Assembly (NCBI GenBank): GCA_022837595.1
Contig: JALHFX010000003.1
Location: 43,694 to 107,693, forward strand
Direction: 5' to 3'
DNA from: Propionibacterium sp.
GTDB taxonomy: Bacteria; Actinomycetota; Actinomycetes; Propionibacteriales; Propionibacteriaceae
Length of the DNA: 64,000 nucleotides
Positions 18,155 through 31,767 of this stretch are shown here, piece after piece. The notes under the pieces are model-generated. The model saw only the letters and a list, made by a program, of their open reading frames with translations, was not told the DNA's origin and did not search any database. Position numbers and translations under genes: made by a program. Position 1 is the first letter of the stretch, and each line of letters begins with the position of its first letter.

Positions 18155-19933
18155 TCAACGCTTATTGACTAGCCGGTACATGAATGCAGCCATTGCATCG
18201 CGGGCGACCGAGTTCAAAGGCCGGAACTCTGCGAGGCCGCCACCGATCTGCCAACCGGTCGAGATGCCCTCTTCAGCTAGCCAGGAAACCTCCCGGTAGA
18301 ACTTATCACCGGGCTGGATATCAGTGAATGGCGAGATAGTCGGCGGCGCGAAGCCGGCAACATTCTTTCCCATCACCTCATCTGCATAGCGATAGAGGAA
18401 GGCTGCCATCGCATCCCGGGCAACCGGCTCGAGCGGACGAAACTCCTTCTGCCCATCGTCGAGCTCCCAACCGGTCGAGATACCCTCCTCGGCAAGCCAG
18501 GAGATTTCTTTGTAGAACTTGCTCGTCGTGGGAACATCGGTGAACAGCGGCGTCTTAGGTGCGGTGTACTGAGGCGATCCCGCCAACCGGTACATGAACG
18601 CCGCCATCGCATCTCGAGCGACCGGCTCCAGCGGACGAAACTCCCTCGATCCGTTCGCCATCGTCCATCCGGTGGTCACCCCCCGGTTCGCCAGCCAAGT
18701 AATCTCATCGATGAATTGGTTGCTCGGCCCGACATCGGCGAAGCCGGGGGCTCCGATCCGCTGAATGAGGCTGGAGAGCTGGGAGTAAATCTGCATTCCG
18801 GGACATTCGGTTGCATAGACATCGCGGTGGCCGAAAACCCTGGGCAACGCCGAACCATTCAAGTCTCTGAAACCTGACTTATCGCGGGCATCCAAACCGG
18901 CGAGAGAGAAACGGTACTGGATGATCGTCTGGAAGCCGTCCATGATCGCCTGGCTCGGCTTGACATCAGTGAAGGTGCCGAGCACCGAGACACCCATCGT
19001 CCCGACATTGTTGCCGTAGGCGTGGCCACCGACGATCATGGAGTCCGCCTTCACATCGAGCGATCCTTCACGCCCCTCCCACATGCCGCCGAATTTGTCG
19101 ACCAGGAAGTTGTAACCGATGTCACCCCATCCCAAGGTGACCGCATGGTAGTAGTAGATGCCCGCGATGATGCCGGGTACGTCGCGCTCCGCGTAATTGT
19201 TGGTGCCTGCGGTGTGGTGGACGACCGCGGCCTTCAACTCGGCAGTCTCCTGGTCCCAGTCGGTGGCTGGAGATCCACCGTCCCAGTCGCTACGCGGATG
19301 AATGCCGCGAGCGATGCCCTCTTGTCCTTCAGTACTGTCGCCTGACCGGGTCATCGGTCCGGCTTCTACCGTGGCCTGATCGGTCGGCTGCGGCGCGATC
19401 CGCCCCCATGAGGCACCCGCGAATTCGGCGATCACCAGTGTCAGGTCTGCAGGCAACGTTTCGGTCGCACCGATGACCTGGATCTGGATTGCGGTCGCGA
19501 CGGCCGAGATGAACGGTGCGCTGCCACCTGATTCGGCAGCCTCTGCAGAGTCGGTATCGATGCTGGCCCACTCACTCCAACCAGAGGATTCCAGCACTCG
19601 CACATAGGCAGTGTTCTGATCCGCGAAGTCATCTTCGGCGGCCCAGGTGAGTGCGGAGACGGTGAACTCGCCGGTGCTGAGCTGATCGGTGATGATCGCC
19701 GATTCTTCGATAGTGGTACCGTCCGCCAGTTCAGCCGCGTCGGCAGAGGCAAAGCCGTTTAGCGCGTCGGCTGTCGGCTCCCCCGAAGAATCAGTGAGGG
19801 TGACCTCGACCGGCTCGATCTTCGGCCCGGACTCGTCGGCGGCCGCGGGCGGGCCAGCAAACAGAGTGCTGCCTGCCAGAAGCGCACCTATGGCCGCTAG
19901 CGAGAGTAAACGGGGGATTTGGCGTTCACGCAC
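18155..19933 (-). CDS. secreted N-acetylmuramoyl-L-alanine amidase with three S-layer-like repeats
   Basis: The 592-residue protein has a signal peptide (residues 1-32, ending at APAAADE-like GPPAAADE). After an unassigned region, residues 210-395 form an amidase_2/PGRP domain with zinc ligands in VVHHTAG (His 239/240), FGHRD (His 369) and ECPG (Cys 377). Three repeats follow (about 397-450, 463-517, 535-590), each with F(A/T)D(V/I), EI/EVSWLAEEGISTGW, FRPL and VARDAMAAF. They resemble SLH domains, which anchor proteins to wall polymers. It should cut the stem peptide from muramic acid at the cell surface. The GTG start follows AGGAGG by 8 nt. The same repeats occur in the deacetylase at 38493. 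Confidence 0.9.
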   Translation of the reverse strand: MRERQIPRLLSLAAIGALLAGSTLFAGPPAAADESGPKIEPVEVTLTDSSGEPTADALNGFASADAAELADGTTIEESAIITDQLSTGEFTVSALTWAAEDDFADQNTAYVRVLESSGWSEWASIDTDSAEAAESGGSAPFISAVATAIQIQVIGATETLPADLTLVIAEFAGASWGRIAPQPTDQATVEAGPMTRSGDSTEGQEGIARGIHPRSDWDGGSPATDWDQETAELKAAVVHHTAGTNNYAERDVPGIIAGIYYYHAVTLGWGDIGYNFLVDKFGGMWEGREGSLDVKADSMIVGGHAYGNNVGTMGVSVLGTFTDVKPSQAIMDGFQTIIQYRFSLAGLDARDKSGFRDLNGSALPRVFGHRDVYATECPGMQIYSQLSSLIQRIGAPGFADVGPSNQFIDEITWLANRGVTTGWTMANGSREFRPLEPVARDAMAAFMYRLAGSPQYTAPKTPLFTDVPTTSKFYKEISWLAEEGISTGWELDDGQKEFRPLEPVARDAMAAFLYRYADEVMGKNVAGFAPPTISPFTDIQPGDKFYREVSWLAEEGISTGWQIGGGLAEFRPLNSVARDAMAAFMYRLVNKR

Positions 19934-20015
19934 GGTATCTTCCTCCTGGAGTTGGGCCGGGGCACGGTCGTCCCGCTGTCATGCTACGCTGCGGTGTCCG
20001 GCAGGTCGATCCCGA

Positions 20016-20771
20016 TCAGTCAGGCATCCGCGAACGTAGGAAGTCGACTGCCTCTCCGATCTCGGAGTCGTGAATAACCTTGCCGTGCTCGAGGACGATG
20101 CCCCGGTAGCAGATCGACTTGATGAGTTCGAGATCGTGACTGACCACGACGAGGGTCTGACCGGCATCACGTAATTCGCGCATCTTCTGGATGCACTTGC
20201 GCTGAAAGGGCTCGTCGCCAACAGCCAGCACCTCGTCGACCAGGAAGACATCGGGATCAGAATGAACGGCTACCGAGAACGCCAGCCGCATGTACATGCC
20301 GGAGGAGTAGAACTTCACTTCGGAATCGATGAACCGCTCAATTCCGCTGAATTCCACGATCGAATCGTAGTTTTGGTCGATCTCCTGCTCAGTCATCCCG
20401 AGGATCGCGCCGTTGAGGTAGATATTCTCCCGGCCGGTCAGATCAGGATGCATACCGGCGCCGACCTCAATCAGACCCGCAATACGGCCGCGCACTGCTA
20501 TCGATCCGGAGTCAGGCAGCATCACACCGCTGATCAGCTTCAACGTGGTCGATTTCCCCGAGCCGTTGAACCCTAACAGGGCCACCGACTCACCTTGGTG
20601 GATGGTCAACGAGACCGCATCCAGCGCCTTGAAAGTCTCCGCCAGATCGCCCTTGCGTCCGGTCGCCCACCAGACCACATACTCCTTGATCGAGCGAGTG
20701 TGCCGGAGATCGAATTCCTTGTCCACCTGCTCCAGTCGAGCCATCACCAGCTCATCTGTGGTCTCGCTCAT
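20016..20771 (-). CDS. ABC transporter ATPase for wall galactan/polysaccharide export
   Basis: The 251-residue ATPase has Walker A GFNGSGKST, signature YSSGMYMRLAFS and Walker B VFLVDEVLAVGDE, the arrangement of Wzt/TagH/RfbE polysaccharide exporters. It lacks the C-terminal carbohydrate-binding domain found in some Wzt proteins. Its ATG overlaps the permease stop (TGATG). The operon glf-glfT2-permease-ATPase parallels the mycobacterial galactan export genes Rv3781-Rv3783, so its substrate is probably a lipid-linked galactofuranan. Export occurs across the cytoplasmic membrane. Confidence 0.9.
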   Translation of the reverse strand: MSETTDELVMARLEQVDKEFDLRHTRSIKEYVVWWATGRKGDLAETFKALDAVSLTIHQGESVALLGFNGSGKSTTLKLISGVMLPDSGSIAVRGRIAGLIEVGAGMHPDLTGRENIYLNGAILGMTEQEIDQNYDSIVEFSGIERFIDSEVKFYSSGMYMRLAFSVAVHSDPDVFLVDEVLAVGDEPFQRKCIQKMRELRDAGQTLVVVSHDLELIKSICYRGIVLEHGKVIHDSEIGEAVDFLRSRMPD

Positions 20772-21667
20772 CACAACTCCTGGGCGAACTTGCCTTCGAG
20801 GCGGTGGAAGATCACCTGGCCGAGGACGAGGGTGCCCAAGGCGATCGCCGAACTTATCGCCACACCCAAGACCCAGTGCGGTGGCATCAGGTTGGCCGCA
20901 TCGCCGCCTGCGGGGACCACCCCTCTGGTGGGCATCCAGAAACAGTAGTGCGACAGCTCGACACCCATCGCCAAAGGATTCAGCTGATAGATCTTGAACA
21001 GCCAGCCCGGAACTGCGTCTGCGACCATGTGCCACTGATAGAAGACTGGTGAGAGCCAGATCGCCACCATCATCAGCAATTCGATCAGGTTCTCCGCATC
21101 ACGGAAGTAGACGTTGAAGGCCGCGAATGCCAACCCGATGCCGAGAGCGAAGGTGCAGATGATCAGAATCGCCAGCACTCCGCCAAGGATACTGAAGATC
21201 CCCGGCCGCCAGCCGAAGATCAGCGCGCCCACGATGAGCACCACGATCTGCGGCACGACGTGCACGAACGCCACCCAGACGCTGCTCACCGGAAAGAGTT
21301 CGCGCGGTAGGTAGACCTTGCCGACCAATGGCGCGTTGAAGATGATGGATCTGGTCGTATTGGAGAGGATCTCGTTGAAGAAGTTGATCATCACCATGCC
21401 GCTGAACAGGTAGACCACGTAGCTGGGGATCGTGGCCCCCAACCGCAAGAAGCGGCCCATGGCCATGTAATAGACCAGCAGCTGTACTGCGGGCTTCACA
21501 TAGCTCCACACCATCCCGAGCGCCGAACCGCGATAGCGGACGCGCAGTTCCTTCTTCACCAACAGCTGAAGTAGGAATCTCCAACGCGGAAGCGCCAGCA
21601 ATCCGGCGCTGTGCCCTGGCGGACGAAGCGGTTCGTCAGCCAGTTCGACGGAATTCGTCGCCACCAA
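20771..21667 (-). CDS. ABC-2 type permease for wall galactan/polysaccharide export
   Basis: The 298-residue protein has the Wzm/TagG pattern: an amphipathic N-terminus with KKELRVRYRGSALGMVWSYVKP, then six hydrophobic segments and the conserved YFRDAENLIELLMM motif near residue 200. It forms the channel for the partner ATPase gene that overlaps its stop. A TTG at 21667 or the adjacent GTG at 21664 is the start, preceded by GAGAGGG. The operon context points to export of a Galf-containing glycan. Confidence 0.88.
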   Translation of the reverse strand: MVATNSVELADEPLRPPGHSAGLLALPRWRFLLQLLVKKELRVRYRGSALGMVWSYVKPAVQLLVYYMAMGRFLRLGATIPSYVVYLFSGMVMINFFNEILSNTTRSIIFNAPLVGKVYLPRELFPVSSVWVAFVHVVPQIVVLIVGALIFGWRPGIFSILGGVLAILIICTFALGIGLAFAAFNVYFRDAENLIELLMMVAIWLSPVFYQWHMVADAVPGWLFKIYQLNPLAMGVELSHYCFWMPTRGVVPAGGDAANLMPPHWVLGVAISSAIALGTLVLGQVIFHRLEGKFAQEL

Positions 21668-21715
21668 TCATGCCCTCTCGGCGTTACCCTTCGGCGGTTC
21701 GCTATGGTTCTGCGA

Positions 21716-25204
<3,489 letters not shown>

Positions 25205-26845
25205 ATGGGACGCTTGCCCGAAATCATGACCGATCCGATGACTAATAAAGGAACTGCGTTCACTCACGCCGAACGGGCCGAGTTGGGCCTCACGGGCCGT
25301 CTTCCCGCTGCGGTCGAGACACTCGACGAGCAGGCAACGCGCGCATACGCCCAAATGCACGAGTACGAGACCGACCTGGAAAAGTACATCTTCCTCGACT
25401 CCGTGCACGACCGCAACGAGGTCCTCTTCTATCGGATCTTGGTCGACCATCTTTCCGAGACACTGCCGATCGTCTATGACCCCACTGTCGGTGAGGCGAT
25501 CGAGAAATGGAGCAAGGAATACCGCCGCTCCCGGGCGGTCTATTTGTCCATCGACCGTCCCCAGGACCTGCGAGCCTCCTTCGAGACCTTGGACAAAGGG
25601 CCGGACGAGGTAGACCTGATCGTCGTCTCCGATGCTCAGGAGATCCTCGGTATCGGAGACTGGGGAGTCAATGGGACCGACATATCGATCGGCAAGCTGG
25701 CGGTCTATACCGCTGCCGCCGGCATCGACCCTTCGCGGGTGATTGCGGTGAACCTCGATGTCGGTACCAACAACGAGAAGTTGCTGAACAGTCCCCGCTA
25801 TCTGGGTAATCGTCACGCCCGGATCACCGGCCAACGCTACGACGACTTCATCGACCTGTACCTGCGAACTGTCTCCGAGTTGTACCCCAATGCGCTGTTG
25901 CACTTCGAGGATTTCGGCCCGACCAATGCGCGGCGCATTCTCGAGCAGAATCGCGACAGTTATCGAATCTTCAACGACGATATGCAAGGCACCGGGGCAA
26001 TCGTGCTCGCTTCGGTGATCTCTGCGCTCAAGGTCACCAAGCAGACCTTCGCCGATCAGCGGCTGGTGGTCTTCGGGGCCGGCACCGCAGGCTCCGGTAT
26101 GGCCGACCAGATCAGCGCTGCCATGGTTCGCGACGGACTCACCATTGAGGAAGCCAGGAAGCGGGTCTGGCTGGTCGACATCAATGGGCTGGTCACCGAT
26201 GAGATGTCTGATCTGCCGGATTATCAGCAGCCGTATCAACGTGCGGCGAGTGAGGTCGCCGACTGGGCACGTACCGATGGTGTGATCAACCTGCTCACCG
26301 TGATCGAGCAGGTGAAGCCGACAATCCTGATCGGCACCTCGACCGCTCACAACGCCTTCAGCCAGCAGGTCATCGAAGCACTCTGTGCCGGGGTCGAGCG
26401 TCCGATTCTGTTGCCGCTGTCGAATCCGACTTCGCGGATCGAGGTCATGCCTGCCGACGCGATTGCTTGGTCGAAGGGCAAAGCTCTGATGGCTGTCGGT
26501 ATCCCGGTCGCCCCGGTCGAGTTCGAGGGCACCCGGTTCATCATCGGCCAGGCGAACAACGCCCTGCTCTACCCAGGCCTCGGGCTCGGCGTGATCGTCT
26601 CGGGGGCCGCGCATGTCAGCGATGGGATGCTGCTTGCGGCGGCGAAAGCTGTCTCTGACCAGGTCGATCCGAGTGGGCTGGGCGCTTCCCTACTGCCACC
26701 CGTGGACGATCTCCGAGCTTCGTCTGCGACCGTCGCCTTGGCTGTCGCCAGACAGGCCATCGCCGAAGGCATCGCCGGCAAAGTGCACGAGAACCTCATT
26801 CAGGCCGTAGAGGACGCGATGTGGCAGCCCGTCTACGCGACGTAG
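25205..26845 (+). CDS. NAD-type malic enzyme (oxaloacetate-decarboxylating)
   Basis: This enzyme decarboxylates malate to pyruvate. The 546-residue length matches the large SfcA/MaeA type rather than the short bacterial form. Visible motifs are YDPTVGEAIEKWS, the SDAQEILGIGDWG segment, the metal-binding FEDFGPTNARRIL and FNDDMQGTG, the dinucleotide site VVFGAGTAGSG, and PLSNPTSRIE. A GGAGAG ribosome binding site precedes the ATG. It links C4 acids to pyruvate, and shares an upstream RNA-like element with the PEP-synthase-like gene at 8366. It is convergent with the DUF1275 gene, 16 nt away. Confidence 0.93.
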   Translation: MGRLPEIMTDPMTNKGTAFTHAERAELGLTGRLPAAVETLDEQATRAYAQMHEYETDLEKYIFLDSVHDRNEVLFYRILVDHLSETLPIVYDPTVGEAIEKWSKEYRRSRAVYLSIDRPQDLRASFETLDKGPDEVDLIVVSDAQEILGIGDWGVNGTDISIGKLAVYTAAAGIDPSRVIAVNLDVGTNNEKLLNSPRYLGNRHARITGQRYDDFIDLYLRTVSELYPNALLHFEDFGPTNARRILEQNRDSYRIFNDDMQGTGAIVLASVISALKVTKQTFADQRLVVFGAGTAGSGMADQISAAMVRDGLTIEEARKRVWLVDINGLVTDEMSDLPDYQQPYQRAASEVADWARTDGVINLLTVIEQVKPTILIGTSTAHNAFSQQVIEALCAGVERPILLPLSNPTSRIEVMPADAIAWSKGKALMAVGIPVAPVEFEGTRFIIGQANNALLYPGLGLGVIVSGAAHVSDGMLLAAAKAVSDQVDPSGLGASLLPPVDDLRASSATVALAVARQAIAEGIAGKVHENLIQAVEDAMWQPVYAT

Positions 26846-26861
26846 TGGTTTAAGACCGGGA

Positions 26862-27530
26862 TCAGGAATGTGCCACGCTTGGCGGCCGCGGAGTGATGAG
26901 ACTCACCGCCATGGCTGCTGTGGCCAGTACGACTCCGCCCCATAGCGAAGCAGTCCCGGCGGCCCGCTGGGCTACGCCTCCGGCAACCGCTCCGAGACAG
27001 AAGACCAGCCACATCCACAGCGTCCGCAGCCATCGCCACGGGTCTCCTTCGGCGAGGCCTTGGACGAGGCCCTGCGCTGACTTCACCAAGGTCCCGGTGA
27101 CATAGGTGAGGGCGCCGCCGACCGGTGAGGACAGCAACGCCGCGTTGAGGATGCCGGTGCCAGCAGCGACCACGAGCATTCCGGGGGTCAAGGGCCCGAT
27201 AGTCGCGATCGTGATACCCACGCTCAGAACCACCAGCACCGCCAATAGGACGAGCCGTTGCGCATGCGCACCGCCCCAGTGATAGATCGCGGCACCCGCA
27301 GCGGCGCCTGCGAAGAAGGTACCGATCAAGCCGCCGGTGAGCCCGGCCAGACCCCACTTCCCGGCCGCGATGGAGGACGCCATGATGGTGCTGTTCCCCG
27401 ACATGAACGAGACGAAATTGCCGCCCAGTACAACGAACGAGATCGCGTCCACGAAACCGGCGAGCAGCAGCAAAAGCACTGCGATGACGTAGTCGCGATG
27501 GAGCTGGGAGGCGGTGGTGTCTGTTGTCAC
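26862..27530 (-). CDS. DUF1275 (YoaK-like) membrane protein
   Basis: The 222-residue protein has about six hydrophobic segments and the family opening LLLLLAGFVDAISFVVLGGNFVSFMSGN, with the conserved NAALLSSPVGG and TYVTGTLVKSAQGL motifs later. The function of the family is unknown; transport has been suggested. The start is GTG. It lies 9 nt after the pyruvyltransferase fusion gene, so it is probably co-transcribed with it. Confidence 0.85.
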   Translation of the reverse strand: MTTDTTASQLHRDYVIAVLLLLLAGFVDAISFVVLGGNFVSFMSGNSTIMASSIAAGKWGLAGLTGGLIGTFFAGAAAGAAIYHWGGAHAQRLVLLAVLVVLSVGITIATIGPLTPGMLVVAAGTGILNAALLSSPVGGALTYVTGTLVKSAQGLVQGLAEGDPWRWLRTLWMWLVFCLGAVAGGVAQRAAGTASLWGGVVLATAAMAVSLITPRPPSVAHS

Positions 27531-27539
27531 CCCATGAGG

Positions 27540-29945
27540 CTATCCGTTATCGCCGCGGCCGAGTGCGCCACGAACGGCCAGGAACTTGCGTTTGGCGTAG
27601 TTGAAGCCACCGCCATTGCGCACCGCGTGGTCGGTCGCCTGTTGCTGCTGGCTGAGCTGCTCCAAGCGCTCCAACATGATGTCGAGCTTGTTGTTGACCT
27701 CGGCGAGCCGGTCTTCGAGTTGAGCAAGTCGGGAGTCGTCATCGGCAATTGCAGCATCCATGCGATCGAATCTGGTGGCCACCTCCGCAGCATGGTTCTG
27801 CAACTCGGACGACACTACTGCTGCTTCCCGGCCGACTGTCGTCGCGATGAACATCGGCAATCCGATGCCATTCTGGTTGGTCCACTCCCGGAAGTACTGC
27901 TCTCGCAGGAGCGTATCGTAATCACGATGAGCGGCGCTGTGAGTGAACATCGAATTACCGCTCACTCCGGTTGAATCCGGACGCTGCCGCCAGTCGGCGA
28001 GCGGACGATCGATGTAGCCGGCACTGAACTTCTGGAGCAGCCTTAGATAGAACTCGTAATCCCCCAGCACCGGGAACTGCTCGTTATACAACCCGATCGT
28101 CTCATGCACGCAGCGGCGATAGCAGATCGAGATCGGGACTATTCGGTTGATCTTCATGAAGTCGAGCAGCCGGATACCCCGCAGCTCGGCCCAATACGGG
28201 AAGCGATGATATTCAACGTAGTCAGCGCCGACGAGCTTTTCATAAACGATGTCGGTGTAGACCGTCACTGCCTGCTTGTCAGGGCGAGCCCGCAGATAGG
28301 CCTGAGTCTGCTGGAGGAAACAAGGCTGCCAGCAATCATCGTCGTCGTGGATCACCAGGAACTCACTGGACGAGTTGACGATGCCCAAGTTACTGGCGGC
28401 CTCCATACCATGCGAGACCGGGTTGTGGACTACTGTCAGGCGTCCTTCAAGGTCGTGGGCATAGCGCGCCAATACCTCATCGACCGGCTCGCGCGCCCCC
28501 GCGTCATTGACCACCACCAGCTGCCAGTCACTGCTGGTTTGCGCGAGCACATCTTGGACCGCCCGATCGAGCATCGTCGCCCGCTCATGGGTGCGCATCA
28601 CAATCGCGGTAGCCGGCTGGGTTCGCTCAGGTACTCTCAACCCGAATCTGTCGAGTTGAGTTGTGAGTCCAGTGCTGAACCTGCGACTGGTGGTCAGCAG
28701 TTTGGGAACCTCGGGCAAGAGCTCGTGCTCGGCTGACCTGGTGGTCGACTCAAGGGTCACAGCCACCCGATCCCACCACGCTGCAGCTGCGCCGATGCGC
28801 TCAAAACGAGCTGCCCGCAACTGCTCACGCTCGATCGTGGCGTTCGCGATCAACTCGTCCAAGAGATCCGGCACGGTCGCAGATGCGCCACCACTTTGCG
28901 GATCCCAGAGCGCTGCGAACGGCACCGCGGCATCTTCAAAACCCCAGTTGCGCAAAGCACCATCGATTCGGCTCAGCCCGTAGCGGTTCAGCCCGATCGG
29001 CAGCACAGACACACCTGCCAGCAGCCCGAAGACCACCGGATGAAAACGTGTCGTCACCACCCATTGGCATTCAGCGAGCCGCTGAGCAGACTGTTCGCAA
29101 AGTTCGATGCGATGCTGGATCGCCGGATGTATCAGCTGCTCGGCCAGCTCGCGGTGAAGCTGTTCGTCGCCGCCCCCATCGTCCGGATCGGCCATATGTG
29201 GGATGAATTCGATCTCGGCGCCCGTGCGTTCTGCCAGCCCGTCAATCACGGCTGCCAGCACCCTCACGTAGTCCTCCCGTTCGAAAGGCCACGAGTCGGC
29301 GGCCACGGCGACACCGATACGGTTGGCCTTGGGTATTTCCCAGTCAATGTCCAGCAGGACGGCATCGTCGATGGTCTGGAAAATTGCCGGGTGATCGGGG
29401 CGCAGCTCCTTGGCCACCCGGTAGCTATCGGCATCGCGCACCCCGACCAGCGCACAGACGTCAAGCAGCTCACCGAGCACCTGGCGATCACTGATCGACA
29501 AATCCGGACCGATGCTCTGTCCGCTGAGGATGACCGGCTTGCCTTGTAATGCCACGACCAAAGCGGTGGCCAAGCGCTCGTAGAGCAACCAGCCGAAGCG
29601 AGAGTTGAGCGCGCCGCCACCCCCGATGACCAACGCGTCGACCGCCTCTAGCTGCTCGATGATCTCGAAAAGCTTGTCGCCGGCATCCAAGGCGTCTTTG
29701 TTCCCGGCAAGTACAGCCCGTATCTCGGTGAGATAGCGCTGTCTGTCGGCAGGTAGCCACGGGAACTCCAGTGCCCTGATCGATTCGTCCGGAGCCGACC
29801 CGCCGGGGCCGAACTTCTGACGCCGCGAAACCGGCACTACCTCGATTCGCCGTGCTGTCAGCTGCTTCGCGCTTGAGCTGAAGATCGCCTCGTCACCAAC
29901 ATGGTAGGTGACCTGATCTTTATCACAGAGCAGAGCAACGCGCAT
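27540..29945 (-). CDS. polysaccharide pyruvyltransferase / family 2 glycosyltransferase fusion
   Basis: The 801-residue protein joins two enzymes. Residues 1-350 match the polysaccharide pyruvyltransferase family (CsaB/WcaK): YHVGDEAIF near the start, VIGGGGALNSRFG, LSGQSIGP and the WVVTTRFHPVVFGLL motif. Residues 450-680 form a GT-A domain with AIVMRTHERATMLDRAV, VVVNDAG and HDDDDCW. The C-terminus (about 720-780) is a predicted coiled coil rich in Asp, Leu and Gln. It could attach a ketal pyruvate and a sugar to the same wall glycan. The ATG at 29945 follows GGAGGAG. The fusion seems unusual. Confidence 0.82.
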   Translation of the reverse strand: MRVALLCDKDQVTYHVGDEAIFSSSAKQLTARRIEVVPVSRRQKFGPGGSAPDESIRALEFPWLPADRQRYLTEIRAVLAGNKDALDAGDKLFEIIEQLEAVDALVIGGGGALNSRFGWLLYERLATALVVALQGKPVILSGQSIGPDLSISDRQVLGELLDVCALVGVRDADSYRVAKELRPDHPAIFQTIDDAVLLDIDWEIPKANRIGVAVAADSWPFEREDYVRVLAAVIDGLAERTGAEIEFIPHMADPDDGGGDEQLHRELAEQLIHPAIQHRIELCEQSAQRLAECQWVVTTRFHPVVFGLLAGVSVLPIGLNRYGLSRIDGALRNWGFEDAAVPFAALWDPQSGGASATVPDLLDELIANATIEREQLRAARFERIGAAAAWWDRVAVTLESTTRSAEHELLPEVPKLLTTSRRFSTGLTTQLDRFGLRVPERTQPATAIVMRTHERATMLDRAVQDVLAQTSSDWQLVVVNDAGAREPVDEVLARYAHDLEGRLTVVHNPVSHGMEAASNLGIVNSSSEFLVIHDDDDCWQPCFLQQTQAYLRARPDKQAVTVYTDIVYEKLVGADYVEYHRFPYWAELRGIRLLDFMKINRIVPISICYRRCVHETIGLYNEQFPVLGDYEFYLRLLQKFSAGYIDRPLADWRQRPDSTGVSGNSMFTHSAAHRDYDTLLREQYFREWTNQNGIGLPMFIATTVGREAAVVSSELQNHAAEVATRFDRMDAAIADDDSRLAQLEDRLAEVNNKLDIMLERLEQLSQQQQATDHAVRNGGGFNYAKRKFLAVRGALGRGDNG

Positions 29946-30134
29946 GAAAACTCCTCCAGAAGCGGACCAGCTTCTCGCCTCTACCCGCAACGGCCAAAGG
30001 TCCGGTCGGTTAGCGCTGAATGTGCTCGAAGTCTAGGCGGGTTCGCGGCGGTCCCCAAGTCGGTTGGCCACATAGATAGCCGACTGAGATACTGTTCTGT
30101 CGCGTGGTGAGCACCCAACCGCTAACAGGAGAAG

Positions 30135-31697
30135 ATGGTGAATGAAGACGCTGGGGCCCCAACCGGCACCATCGAGACAGACTGGCGCCAGGCGATCACC
30201 AGAAAGCTTGCTGGCTGGAGGGGAGATGTCGGGCTCGGCATCGTCGGTTTACTGATCTGTGGAAGTGGAATGTGGATTCCCTCCCCATGGATCGATGAAG
30301 CAGCCACCGCACACATCATCAGTTATTCGGTACCTGAGATGTTCGGGCTATGGCAGACGATCGACGCGAACTTCGCTCCTTACTACCTTTTCATGCACTT
30401 TTGGACGAGCCTGACCGGCATCAACCCATTCTGGCTGCGGCTGCCCAGCACGATTGCGGCCGGAGTCGCGGTAGGCGCGATGGCGTCCACCGGACGCCTA
30501 CTGGGTGGTCGGCGTTACCAGATCTTCTATGCGGCCTGCTTCGCGCTGCTACCCCGTACCACCGCAATGGCCATCGAGGCCAGGCCCTACGAGCTGTCCG
30601 CGATGTTCACCGCGCTCGCGCTGCTATTGGTCGTGCGGCAGATCACCGGGCTCGCCGGCCGTTGGAACCCGTGGCTGCTGGCATTGACCATGTGGGGCGC
30701 GGTGAGCATGCATCTCTTCTCGGCGCTGCCGATAATCGGTCTGGTCGGCGGGGCAATTTACTGGCTGAAACCCAGGCAGCGGCGACAGTTGCTGATCAGC
30801 AGTGTCATGGCCGCCCTACTGTCCCTGCCACTGGCGATCATCGGTCTATCTCAACAGAGCCAGGTAAGCTGGTTGGCGAGCGTTAAGTACAAGCTAGCTG
30901 ACCAGGCACTTGTCGACTCCTGGTTCACGTCCCGCTGGAATATCAACCCGGTGAAGGGCTACGAAAGCCCCTATGTACATGAAGTGCCGCTGCATTGGCT
31001 CGCAGTGGCGATGGCCGTGGTTGCGCTGCTGGTCATCGTGTCAGGGACGATCGCGGCCCGCAAGCGCAACCTCATGCAGCTGACTATCAGTCTCACCCCG
31101 CTAGTGACATCGGTCGGGGTGCTGTGGCTCGCCTCGGTGATCGGCGAGCCGATTCTGCTCAGCCGCTACGTGACTTCAGCCTCACCCTTCTTCGCGATGC
31201 TGCTCGCTGAGGGTTTCTTGTGGTTGGGGGGCCGCTGGCAACTCGTCACCGCGATGGCATTGATCGTCGGGTCGATGGTCCTCTTCTACGCACAGCGCCA
31301 ACCTTGGACCAAACTGTGGAAAGAGGACTTCAAGTTCATCGCGATGGCGATGGACAACTACGCCACCCCGGGAGATGGGTTCGTGATGGAGCCGGCCCCC
31401 AGCCCGCATGAGTCGGCTCGCAATGCAGTCGCATTGTTCCCCGATAGCTTCCAGCCCTTCAATGATCTTACGCAGCCCGAACCACTCCCACTGACCACCG
31501 TGTTCACCCCTGATCCGCCGGTAGCCGAACTCGACAATCTCGACGGCCTACCCGACAGGATCTGGGTAGTGAACCGGAACGGCGCACCCGGCCCCTACCA
31601 AGAGCAATTGGCCGCGCTCGGCTGGACCATCGAAGGATGGCAGGAGGGGCCGGGCCACACCGCAACGCTGTGGACCGTCCAGCCACGAGCCAGTTAG
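30135..31697 (+). CDS. GT39/ArnT-like polyprenyl-phosphate-sugar glycosyltransferase
   Basis: The 520-residue membrane protein has about ten to eleven hydrophobic segments and an early WIDEAAT motif in the first extracytoplasmic loop, the acidic pair typical of GT-C enzymes. It also has IEARPYELSAMF, a feature of the GT39/GT83 group. Such proteins use lipid-linked sugars on the outer face of the membrane to modify glycans or proteins. It starts with ATG after AGGAGAAG and is divergent from the pyruvyltransferase fusion. The sugar and the acceptor are unknown. Confidence 0.75.
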   Translation: MVNEDAGAPTGTIETDWRQAITRKLAGWRGDVGLGIVGLLICGSGMWIPSPWIDEAATAHIISYSVPEMFGLWQTIDANFAPYYLFMHFWTSLTGINPFWLRLPSTIAAGVAVGAMASTGRLLGGRRYQIFYAACFALLPRTTAMAIEARPYELSAMFTALALLLVVRQITGLAGRWNPWLLALTMWGAVSMHLFSALPIIGLVGGAIYWLKPRQRRQLLISSVMAALLSLPLAIIGLSQQSQVSWLASVKYKLADQALVDSWFTSRWNINPVKGYESPYVHEVPLHWLAVAMAVVALLVIVSGTIAARKRNLMQLTISLTPLVTSVGVLWLASVIGEPILLSRYVTSASPFFAMLLAEGFLWLGGRWQLVTAMALIVGSMVLFYAQRQPWTKLWKEDFKFIAMAMDNYATPGDGFVMEPAPSPHESARNAVALFPDSFQPFNDLTQPEPLPLTTVFTPDPPVAELDNLDGLPDRIWVVNRNGAPGPYQEQLAALGWTIEGWQEGPGHTATLWTVQPRAS

Positions 31698-31767
31698 CAC
31701 CGCAACCGCACTGCTAAGAAGCGATTGCGTCGCCACCGATTGAGTGCTGAAGCGAGGCTGACGGTGC

